Shown: positions 21,290-31,646 of the stretch, piece by piece | Position numbering within the stretch: position 1 is the first letter of the stretch | How the letters are laid out: each line of letters opens with the position of its first letter | Assembly: GCA_021234155.1 (NCBI GenBank) | Contig: JAJEKV010000019.1 | Location: 19,343,359 to 19,407,358, forward strand | DNA length: 64,000 nucleotides | Direction: 5' to 3' | DNA from: Isoetes taiwanensis | Lineage: Eukaryota > Streptophyta > Lycopodiopsida > Isoetales > Isoetaceae | Notes under the pieces: model-generated | What the model was told of the DNA's origin: nothing | Databases searched by the model: none | Seen by the model: only the letters and a program-made list of their open reading frames with translations | Program-made: the position numbers and the translations under genes

Positions 21290-22080
21290 TACCTTCCTTT
21301 TGGCCGTAGGTGTGATTCAAATCTTGATGGTACGGGTTTCCAGCAATGGAAGAGAAGAATGACTCTCATTCTTAAGGCTGAAGGAGTTTGGGGAATTGTT
21401 GTGCCAAGAACTAGCTTTTTTAGGAGCTTGTAGCGGATGGCAAGAATAAATCATTCTTGATGCTTGGCGTAGCCCGGGGATGATAAGGCTATGGCTACGA
21501 TTGGGCTTTTACGTTCTTTGAATCTCTTCTTGATGAGGTTGAGAAGGAGAACAACCATGATTTATGGAATGCTCTCATCCAAGAGCATGAAAAAAGACCC
21601 ATACACAAATTGGGCATTTGTATGTATCTTTGAAGTGGTGAATATCTTGTTTTGGGAAGAGGCAGAGTCTTGATAAATTCGATTTGCATGAAGAACATCT
21701 TTCGGCGTGATTGAAGCCTCTGGAGAAGAGAATAAGATCTCTCCTTCATTGCAATTATTTTTCTTTCTTAGATCCTTACCCAATTCTTTCCATGCCTTGG
21801 CGCAATCTCATACAAATTGCCGACATGGATCTCAATCGTGCAATCACTTCCGTCAAGGAGGAGATCATGATGAGGAAGGATCTTTGGGATTATCAAAGGC
21901 GAGCACAATGCTTTCTTTAAAGGTCATTACGAGCCTAAATCCTATGCAAAGGGGAATGAAAAGGCTAAGAAAAAGAAGAATACTTGATAATGGCGACTTC
22001 AAAGGGTCTTGGCGGCGGCAAAACACGACATCAAGCGGCGGGTTTGTGACTATTGCAAGAAAGGCAATCATACCGCAGCA
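21290..22080 (+). pseudogene. copia gag remnant with zinc knuckle
   Basis: The start of the conserved part, FQQWKRRMTLILKAEGVWGI (21334 onward), is the UBN2/retrotran_gag core. A CCHC-like knuckle CDYCKKGNHTAAD lies near 22048. Frame changes occur about every 150-300 bp, so no full protein is readable. Gag would form the virus-like particle. Confidence 0.85.
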
Positions 22081-22089
22081 GACCTCGCT

Positions 22090-22133
22090 CTATCAAATTC
22101 ATCATGGATTCTGGTGCTACAGCTCATATTCAC
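22090..22133 (+). pseudogene. copia aspartic protease, active-site fragment
   Basis: The frame reads FIMDSGATAHIHTT at about 22098-22139, the DSGA catalytic signature that follows the zinc knuckle in copia polyproteins. The protein is cut immediately afterwards. The expected continuation (DWFENFRPTSSNHI) is only found at about 23925. Confidence 0.85.
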
Positions 22134-22575
22134 ACCACCACATAAATCCCATTAACATTAATGAGCACAAACCATTACATTTAAGATGTTAAAATTAAAA
22201 TCCCCCTTAGACCCCCTTTGGTTTGGGTGCATATTCACACGGGGGGTCACTCCGGGCAACGAGAGCCTTCGGATGGGCATATATGCCTTATATTCCTTGA
22301 TGTGGACCGTAGATAGCGTTCCTCGTTTGTGGGGTATCCTTGTATGAATTTTTGTATATTGTATGCTTAGGTGTGCAAAATACTATAAGATTTCAGTTAA
22401 TATACTATAAGGTGTGAATTTGATACGTGTATAATATAATTTAAGGGCTCGCTGCCCTACGTGACCCCGTGTGAATATGCACCCAAACCAAAGGGGGTCT
22501 AAAGGGGATTTTAATTTTAACATCTTAAATGTAATGGTTTGTGCTCATTAATGTTAATGGGATTTATGTGGTGGT
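22134..22575. mobile_element. Foldback element with arms of about 115-135 bp
   Basis: The left arm (22134 to about 22270) and right arm (about 22445-22575) are inverted copies, differing in only a few bases over the outer 115 bp. The outer end reads ACCACCACATAAATCCCATT. The spacer is about 170 bp with no gene. It sits directly after the copia protease motif. A target duplication was not seen. Confidence 0.85.
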
Positions 22576-23890
22576 TGTTATATGTATATAAGAAAAAAAT
22601 TTTGGGCCCTTAGGACCCTAAGAGAAAAAACATAATTAATATTTGAGTTGAACAAATCATGAATGTATAAATTATAGAAATGAAGTCATTGCATGGAACT
22701 TCGAAACCCAATTTATGCAACATCAATATGAAATATGAGCTACAATGTAACAAAATGTTTAAGGAGGAAAACATTGGCAAGTATTTAACCATGAAGAAAT
22801 ACCACAAGTTTGATCCTAAGCATATGTTGCGGCGTCCATAGTTGTGATTCTTTAGAGCATGCACTCCCAAATCATGTCTTAATTTACGCCTTCTCATCTT
22901 TAGAGCATGCACTCCCCAAATCATGTCTTAATTTACGCCTTCTCACTTTCTGCATTATTTCTTGGATCCATAGAAATTCTAGCGGCTATATTATGACTAT
23001 TACACATTATCCACAAAATCCAGCGGCCTATGGCAAAGATGGTGTCAACCTACAAAAGCGAGAGGCAAAGACCTTGTGGCAAACCAACAACCACGTACCG
23101 GAAATGGCCATGTGTAATTTTGGTTCCCAAGGGCGTTGTGAATGGTCCAACGATATTTGGTATTACAAAGAATTGCACCACGGTTTGCGATTGAAACCTC
23201 CACGGAAAAACAAAGCCCAAATGGTTGTATGCCCTAGAACCCGGCAGCAAAATCCGTCATTGAAGATCACGGAATCAATTACGGCTGACTCGTTTGACAC
23301 GCCTTCAAGACAATGCAATCGGACCTGCATAAACACCGCTCTACATCAGCGAATTCATCGTCCAAGCTGGTTTGATTTGTATCAAGCCTGATTCACACTC
23401 TTTCGCCTGGACTCTTTCCCGAGGAGTGCGCATCCGCGATCCTAACTTTAAACCTGCATCCGCGATTCTTGAAGAGCACAAAGGCGGAGAACTAACTCGC
23501 ATCCGCGATTCTTGAAGGGCACAAGGCGAGAGAACTAACGCATCCACGATTCTTGAAGGGCACAAGGTGAGAGACTAAAATGGCGTTTTGGCATGTTTTG
23601 GAGCAGCCGGAAGTGTGCCCTAACAACTTTGCATCCACGATTCTTGAAGCGACAAAAAAGTACCGTGAAACCCTAAATACAAGGGTTCGATCGTGCATGC
23701 CCAGTCGACTCTTTTTAAAAAACCTAATAAAAAAAACATTATAACTTTAATCGTGACCATCACGATTTCGCTTCTCAAAAAAAATGAATGGCCAAGATAA
23801 AGCGGCACTCTAGAAATCTTGTTGATTACACGGATGAATCTGGCCATGAAATCATAGGAAAACCTTTGTGAATATCGTGCAAAAACACAA
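22576..23890. other. Foreign DNA of unknown origin inside the copia
   Basis: This is not copia sequence. It holds two direct repeats of about 50 bp (22851-22900, 22901-22948, around GAGCATGCACTCCC) and a five-copy array (23431-23660). A plus frame of 193 codons (22810-23391) has no recognisable domain. A GACCCCCCCGTG near 23890 resembles the inner foldback motif inverted. The stretch may be part of the same compound insertion. Confidence 0.45.
23431..23660. repeat. Direct repeat array around CATCCGCGATTCTTGAAG
   Basis: Copies begin at 23431 (partial), 23457, 23500, 23541 and 23632. The spacing is 41-43 bp for the middle ones and about twice that for the last. Later copies carry CATCCACGATT. 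Confidence 0.75.
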
Positions 23891-23919
23891 AAAAGACCCC
23901 CCCGTGATTATGCTAGATA

Positions 23920-25190
23920 TTAGTTGGCACAAAGATTGGTTTGAAAATTTTAGACCTACCTCTTCCAATCACATTGTTCAAATTGGCGACAATAGTGAGC
24001 ATCAAATCCGGAATGGGTGACATTCAAGTACCCACAAGTCTTGGTAATTTCACTCTAAAAGGGTAATGTATGCTCCTACTTTGCGTAAAAGATCTGATTT
24101 ACGTTGCCGCCTTCGCGATATGGGCACAATAGTTTCCTTTGATAGTGATGACCGCATTGTTCGCAAAAAGTCACGGGGAAAAGCCTTGCTCGTGCTATTA
24201 AATGACGGGTAATCTCTACCATTTGGGCCAAGAATATCTTTGACCAAGTTGTTCTTGTAGGCTGCCGGTAATGGTACCCGCGGATTTGTGGCATAAAAGG
24301 CTTGGACACATGGAGTCTTAAAGCACTCAATCATTTTGCCTCAACTTGTAGGCGGTTTGATCTTCATCGACACCCTACTCTTGCAAGTTGTGAGGCTTGT
24401 GCATTGGACAAACAAAGAACGCAGATCCTTTACTCTCATTGGCTCTCGTTACTCACGCTCTTCTTGAACTAGTACACACGGATCTTTGTGGTCCAACTCA
24501 TGTTCCTTCTCTCGGGTGCTTATTATTTTTCGACATTCATTGATGATTTGAGCAGGAAAACATGGGTCTATTTCTTGTAAATCTGATGCATTTGCCCATT
24601 TCAAGAATGGAAAGCTTGTTGAGAACCAAGTAGCCCATCGGATTAAGAAGCTCGAGATCTGATAATGGTGGAGAGTTTACCGAGTCAAGCATTCAATCAT
24701 TTTTGTCTTTGATCATGGTATTGGCGCCAACTTCGCAGAAGGCCTCATACTCCCACAACATAATGGCGTTGCTGAACGGAAGAATCGCAGATTGTTGACA
24801 TGGCACGTTGCTTGCTTTCGCTCAATCCTCGCACCCATTCAATTTTGGGCTGAAGCGATGGTATTTTCGGTTTACCTCCTCAATAGATTGCCCATTGTTG
24901 TCGTGTGAAAAATCGGACTCTGAAGAAGCCTTCACGGCATAAAGCCAAATTTGTCTCGCTTTGCGTGTCTTTGGATGTCTTTGCCTTTATGCTTATTCCC
25001 AAAGCAAATGCCAAGAAACTTGAGCATACCGGCAAGAAAATGATCTTTGTGGGTTTTCTCGACCATTGTGCAAGCATGGTTATAGGGTGATTGATCCGGA
25101 TACCAAGAAGCTTTGTGTTAGTAGCGATGTTATTTTTCATGAAGATGTTTCGACATTTCAGCAAAGGTTCAAAAACTCCTAATATGGAAT
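23920..25190 (+). pseudogene. copia protease end, GAG-pre-integrase and integrase remnants
   Basis: DWFENFRPTSSNHIVQIGDN and VMYAPTLRK continue the protease region. CEACALDKQ near 24390 is the zinc-binding pre-integrase motif. HTDLCGP (about 24475), SDNGGEFTE (24658 onward), LRVFGC and KKMIFVGF then mark the integrase core and C-terminal part, ending with YRVIDPDTKKL. Frames change repeatedly and some core residues are lost. Integrase would join the DNA copy to the genome. Confidence 0.88.
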
Positions 25191-25544
25191 TTCTTGATAT
25201 CTGCATGGATAACGGATGGCGCCATAGCTTCCAATCCATCGGACTTCGCCGATATTCCATTTTGCGGCGGTTCCGGCATCTGCAGCGGTTCCACCACCGC
25301 CGGTGCTTACAAAGGCACCCTTTTCCCCGACACGACGCAGATCTTGACACATCCAATCAAGGAGGAGATCTTGATCCATCCGATCCGGGGAGGTGATTTT
25401 GATCATCTTGATCAAGGAGGAGTTGAAGAAGAACTTGGTGAGGTAAAAGGGAAGCGTTTTCCTCCTCAAAGGTTTGCTTTCTATGCCGAAATTATGCCCG
25501 GCATTATGGAGTTTTGTGGTCTTTGCTATTATCGGTGAACCCAC

Positions 25545-25945
25545 CGGCTATCGTGAAGCTATTTCATGTGTCTGCGCACCTCATTGGCGGCGGGCAATAG
25601 ACCACGAAATGGATTCTATTGTTCAAAATGGCACTTGGGATTTGGTTCCTCTTCCTCATGATCGGAAGGTCGTTGGTAACAAATGGGTCTACAAATGCAA
25701 GCTCCATCTGATGGCACCATCGGCAGACTACAAAGCAAGCTTGGTTGCGGGGTTTCACCCGACAATATGGCATTGATTACTTGGAAACATTTTCTCCGAT
25801 AGTCAAAATGATGAGCATTAAGCATTCTTCTTGCATTTCTTCGCTCATTATAATCTTGAGGTTCATCAAGCGGATGTCAAGACAGCATTTCTTAATGGCA
25901 AACTTGATGAAGAAATATATATGAAACAACCTCGGGGTTCAAAAG
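25545..25945 (+). pseudogene. copia reverse transcriptase, N-terminal third
   Basis: AIDHEMDSIVQNGTWDLVPL, KVVGNKWVYKCK, YKASLVA and LEVHQADVKTAFLNGKLDEE are the RVT_2 blocks up to the first catalytic Asp. The text ends at MKQPRGS (about 25945), and gypsy sequence starts. The YVDD motif and RNase H are absent from the window. Confidence 0.9.
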
Positions 25946-26934
25946 TAAGGCGCATTGGGCTACCCCTCCCTCTATCTCTGAGAAATTCCGTGGGTGGCCA
26001 TCTTCAGGCCCTCATTCGTCATTATCTTCCAGTTCTTGAGAGCCCTTCCACTTCCCATACCTCCCACTCAGCGCTCTGCATTCCCGGCGTCCAACTCAAC
26101 AAAGTGTACCTTCCGCCACACCTCCCCGTCTGTTCAACATCGGACCCGATGTCTTTGTCTCCTCTTCTTCCTCTGAGGCCGCGCCTTCCAATTCCCGTCA
26201 TGCCTCTCAACAATCTCGGACAAGGCGCTTAGCGGGGCCTGCGCCTCCCCATCCTCGGCGGCTCTGCACAAATTCCGGCCAAGATGTTCAAGCCGGCTGC
26301 CTTGCGGCTCCATGCGTCGGGAGGCTCTCATGGTGGGTGTTGGCGTCCACGGAGGCTTCGATCTTTGTTCAAAGAGACCTTCAAGCTGCCCTTTGCCCAT
26401 GTTCAAACCACTGGAAGCCCAACTTCAAGAAAAAGCCGCGGCTCTATTACAGGCCCGTATAGATCTCCGGTGCTTTCGGGGATCAGACCCGCCTACTTAC
26501 GGATCGGTAGCGGCTCCCAAACTGAAATTCGGGACTTATTGGAACGAGAACAAGTCCAAAGATACCCTTACGGTGACAAGGGGAAAAACACATTGCTAAG
26601 CTAGACACCTTGTACTCAGAGCTTTGTGACAATTCTGACACTCAAGTTCAAAATCTCCTTGGGCGTGGCTTCGACTCACCTCCCTTGAAGCTCCGGCTTT
26701 CCACGCTCACCAATCGGTTAAGCGTCCCTCGGACTCGGCTTTTGGGGCTCGAGAAACAAAAGGTCATCGATGGCGGAGATTGCCACGGCAGCCTCCATAC
26801 CGGGGCAATCCTCTTCATGCCGCGCTTCACGGAAAAGCGGGTCCGTGATGATCCCCGTCTTTTGTTAGAAAAGAGCATCGGATCCGTGACCTTGAACATC
26901 AGCTCAGCAAGCGGTTCAATCTGGCGAGGAGGCT
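25946..26934 (+). mobile_element. Truncated gypsy piece (post-integrase region)
   Basis: This matches 32218-33210 and 42690-43680, the part of the gypsy downstream of pol. Both edges are breaks: copia RT on the left, the gypsy protease region on the right. At the right break a 16-bp text (GCTAGCCAAAATCAAA) is duplicated with a 5-bp gap, as in an end-joining repair. Confidence 0.8.
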
Positions 26935-26949
26935 ACAATTGCTAGCCAA

Positions 26950-29900
26950 AATCAAAGAGGAGCTAGCCAAAATCAAAATTGCTTTAAGCTTGGCTACAAT
27001 TTTGAAACTTCTGTCCTGCTCTCAAGGACCGGTTACCACTCCATTTGTTTTGGTTGGGGCTTTGTTGCTACCTCTCCCCACGGTCCATGCCACGGTGGGC
27101 AATCAACAAGTCAATCATGTTCAAATTGGCGGAGGTAGCGTGGTCAATCTCATCGGATAAACTCCGCAAAACAAATGGGCATCAAACAACTCTATCGTAC
27201 CCCATATGACATCAAATTGGCCAATGGCCATATCCACGAGACCTCAAGCGTCACGCCTCTTCTTCACATCAACATAGGTGATCTCCAGATTCCCCTTGGA
27301 ATTTGGTGTTTGGAAGGCTGGAGAAGATCGGTGATTATGAAATGTTGGTCGGCGGACCTTTTCTCCACCAGGGCCAAGAGCATTCATTCTTGGGCCCGCG
27401 GATCAGTTAGTCATCAGCGATGGTCACCTCAATGCCACCATGGACTTGGAAACGAGGCAAAATCATTTCCGTCGACAATTTGAACCCTCTCTCTCCGACT
27501 AATCAGACTCGAGGGCGCCCGGAATATTTATCAAGTTCGGGCTCCACTGCGATGCGCCTCTGTCATCCTACCTCGAGTATCTTTGATCCTTGGGGAGAAA
27601 TGACTCTTGATCGGGGACGGGTGGCTGCTTTGCTTGACCCTTACCTGGCTCCTTGCAATCGAATCCAGCGTGTTGATCACTTTTCGGTGGCGAACCTCCT
27701 GCGGCTCTTCGGGAAGTACCACGCTGTCATGAAGCAACCTCTGCTTGAGAGGAAACTCGGCAACCTCTCTTTTCACCACGCCTTGCCACGCATCTGTTAT
27801 GCTTCAACCTCCCTGCTCATATTGTCGGGACATGGAAGTTATCCCCATATTCGGACTCGACATAGAGATTGTGGGCGTAGGCAACAATCGGCTGTCCGGA
27901 TGATTGCCAATCTTCCCACACCCTATCGTAGCGAGGGCCGTCACGCTTTTCAAAAAGTTCAAACACATTTTGGCACGGAGCTCTGAGGAGATCTTGGGAT
28001 CAACAAAACCTTGGGGAACTCACCATTCCTACCAAGTCGATGTGCGCCGATCCTCCTTAGCGGCGATGCAGACTGGGCTCAACCCCAATGCATGTGATGC
28101 GTCAAGGCGTAAATTGACAAACTCCCTTCTTTGCGGGTTTGATCTATGAGGTCAAACATTACGAGTGGGTGAGCCCCATCGTCATTGCACTCAAACACAA
28201 TGGTAAGATCGCGTTTGTGTGGACTACCAAAAACTCAATCGGGCCGCGGGCGTGATCATTTTCCCCTTCCTTTCACGGACCGAGTTCGGAAGAGGTTCTT
28301 TGGACATGAGATGTACTCCTTCATGGATGGTTTTTCGGCTACAATCGGATCTCAATCAAAGAATCTGATCAACTCAAGACTACCTTCACCACCCGGTAAA
28401 CTTTTTTGCCTACAAGGTGGTTCCTTTTGGATTATCAAACTCTCCATCCACGTTTCAGCGTATCATGCTCTCGATTTTTCATGATTTTATGAAGGAAAAT
28501 CCCTTCTTGCAAATTTTTCAAGATGACTTCTCTCGCCTCAGTTCCATGGCTGACCATTTGGATAAATTGGAACTTGTCTTTCAGAAATGTGATGAGTAGG
28601 CATTAGTCTCAATCCAGAAATGCACCTTTTCGTCACCGGGTGTTTGTTGGGACATGTGGTCAGCAACACAAATATCACCACCGGATCCCGCCAAAATCAT
28701 TTTGTGTGCTCAAGGCTCACCAGACCAGCCAATATAAAGGAAACACGCTCTTTCTTGGGTAAGGTCAATTATTACTCCACCTTCATTCCTGGACTCGCAG
28801 ACCATTTGCGGATCCCATTCATAAACTCACGGGTGATGAATCCACACGGGCTTGGAATTCCCCGGCGGATCTTTGCTTTCAACGATTGAAGCTCTTGCTT
28901 ACTCGGGCCCCGGTTCTTGTTCCTCCTCAATGGGACAAGCCCTTTCATGTCCATGTCGATGTCTCCGGCCTTTGCTATTGGGAGTTTCTTTCTCAAGAAT
29001 ATGATCGCACCGACAAACCAAAACCTTCGCCCGGTAGGAAACTCAATTCTGGCTGAGCGCAACTACTCGCGCCCGCAGGCGAAGCCTTGGGTTTAATTTT
29101 TCTGCGTCCAACACTTCCGTCACTATCTTTTGGGCGGTCAAATCAAATTCTTTGTTGACCACCGGGCACTTCTTTACTTGATCAACAAATCCGCCCACGG
29201 GCGCATTGCTCGTTGGGTCCTCCTTCCGCAAGAATTTGCACCTTTTGAAATTGTTCACAAGGCGGCAAATCTCATGTTGTCGGATTATCTTTCACGCATC
29301 CACCACGGATGATCCCTCCCTTTGGAGTCTCGGGCGCCTTTCACGGCGCTCAACTCTTTACGGTCACGGCAACACCTCATTGGTTTCATGACTTTGTGAT
29401 TATCTCCTCACGAGCTCTTCCACGAGGAGGGCGCCACGCTCTCTCGATAGCGACAATCCCGTCGCCATCAATTTCTCCGCGAGGTCCGTGACTACACCAT
29501 GGTTGCAGGCCATCTTTACAAAAAGGGTAAGGATACAATCCTTCGACGCTGTGTTCTCCCTCATGAGGTCCCAGATATTGTTCGAGAAGCCCATGAAGGG
29601 CTCGGTGGTGGTCATTTTCATGGAGACACCACGGCCGCATAAAAATCCTTCTTCTTTGGTTATTTTGGCCCACGCTCTTCAAAGACGCTCACGCCCACGC
29701 CCACGCCCGCACGTGTGATGCTTGCCAGCGTGTGGGACGGCCCACGGCCCGTGACGCTCTTCCTTTGACGCCGGTTGCCACGCCACTTCCCTTCAGCAAA
29801 TGGGGAATGGATTTTGTGGGACCCATCGATCCTCTGCGGCGGCACACCGTGCCGCCTACATTCCCTGTTCTCACCGACTCACGCTACCAAATGGGCGGAA

Positions 29901-30665
29901 GCTTGCGCGACTTCGGACAACAACGCGGCGGCGACAACCAAAGTCATCTATCAACAAATCATCACGCGATTGTCTGCCCTTACTCGAGCTGGTCAGTGAT
30001 CGTGGTGTCCATTTTATCAATCACACCATCAAGGAGCTGACGGATTATCTCCTGATACATCATCACAAGAGCACACCTTACTATCCTCGAGGGAATGGTT
30101 TGGCTGAAAGCACCAACAAAACTCGGTCACAATTTCAAGAAAATTTGTGGCGCTTCTCGCCGACCGACCGGCAAAACAAGCTTCCTCTTTGTTCTTTGGG
30201 CTTACAATACTTGTTTCAAAATAGCTCTGGTGTCACACCCCTTTCAAATTGGTTTATGGTCAAGAAGCTCTCATCTTTGTTTGAATACATACTTCCAACA
30301 CTCCGTTTTCAATCAGCTCGCCCATAATCCGCTGCTTTGCACTCAAAGAAAGGGTTTATCAATTGGAACAGTTGGATGAACTTAGAAGAGATGCTTATAT
30401 TCGTGTTCTTCATGGACTTGATTTGCAAAAATCCTTACATGACAAGCGGTGAAGACAAAAACATTCAACGAAGGAGATTTGGTTCTTCATTATGATTCTT
30501 GGTACAAAACTTTTCCGGGTAAACTTAAGTTTCGTTGGCTTGGCCCTTATCAAATTGTTCAAGTGGTTCGACCCGGCATTTTTCAACCGGGTTGAGTTAG
30601 ATGGCACTTCATTACCTACATGGTTAATGGCTTTTCGCCTCAAAACATTTCATACAAATGAAAGT
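26950..30665 (+). pseudogene. gypsy copy A pol (protease-RT-RNase H-integrase)
   Basis: Protease: IGGGSVVNLI near 27139 in the DTG position, then YDIKLANGHI. RT: YSFMDGFSATI (about 28312), VPFGLSNSPSTFQRIML and QDDFS (28519-28533). RNase H: FFVDHRALLYLINKS and MLSDYLSRIHHG. Integrase: GHFHGDTT...CDACQR zinc motif, KWGMDFVGPIDP, VSDRGVHFINHTIKE and GNGLAEST (DDE). The tail has KLSFRWLGPYQIVQVVRP and VNGFRLKTFH after frame correction. Frameshifts occur every few hundred bases. Confidence 0.92.
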
Positions 30666-31210
30666 GCACATCCACAAAGCAGTCTTTTGTTCGCATACGC
30701 ACACAACAGAGATAGTGACTAAACCGGCATATTTATATTATAGGTGGAAGTTTTTACAAAATGTGGGCGCAGCCCGCTATTTCGCTTATGGGCCTTTGCC
30801 CTATATACAAAAACGGGCTCGAGCCCTATCTACTAAGTCTAAGAAGAAAAACCCTCTACTCGGGTTTGGGGCGGAGGTGATCGCTTGAGATGTGGTAGAG
30901 GTTCTTTCAGATCAGCGAGAACCACCTCCATCCCATTGGTCTTCGGTGGGATGTTGACCATCCGGCACACCAGCCGTCCATTCTCACGCCACGATTGTGG
31001 CAGCGCGTGAGGTCTAGACAATTCATCTTGCGGGTAATCCACTCCGGCGGTTCGTGGGCATAGTGCGGTCCCTCGTTCAAACCGGCGGCTGACCATCTTT
31101 GGCGCCATCGGATGCCGCCGTTTACTCCCGGTTCGTCTTATATAGCCAAGCGAGGAACTCCTTGTCGGCGTGGACCAATCACATAAATCGCCAACGTGTT
31201 TGCAATGCAA

Positions 31211-31646
31211 ATTTGTTTCTAAAATGAGAATCTTTTTCTCCCGCCCGCATATCTAGCCATGGTACCTCCGACACATTCCTTTTAATGATATCCCACTTCG
31301 AGTTGCCGGCATTGAATGCCATTTCTTCTTTTTCACGCCCGGTCGGACATTAATGTGTCCTTTGCCCACCTGTCCAATCCCATCATTCTCTCACGCCTCA
31401 TCTCCACCGTTCATTTCTTCTCCATTTGTTGTTTGGGGACTTAGCCACATTTTGCCTCTCAAATCACCTCCTTGGCATCTTCGACACTGGCACCATCAGC
31501 GGTTCGCGGCTGCCAGCCCTTATCATGCCCCTTCGCCCACCTTTGCGGCGCCCTAAACCTTTTCGTCTCTACATTGCCTTCGTCTTTTTTTGTTCTCCGC
31601 TCTCCGCCTTCTTCAAAAGTTCCTTCTATTCCGACGCTTTTTCGCC
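31211..31646. other. Spacer between pol and ORF3 of copy A
   Basis: No gene is supported. The matching B sequence is about 41690-42111. A conserved ATG context at 31645-31649 marks the likely ORF3 start at its right end. Confidence 0.4.

Noticed and set aside
25946..25946. Gypsy 5' LTR at the copia/gypsy junction
   Set aside because: The sequence right of the junction matches the post-integrase region, not the LTR.
30839..31210. Antisense 123-codon frame downstream of gypsy pol
   Set aside because: The copy B counterpart is not open over the same length and no family is recognised.
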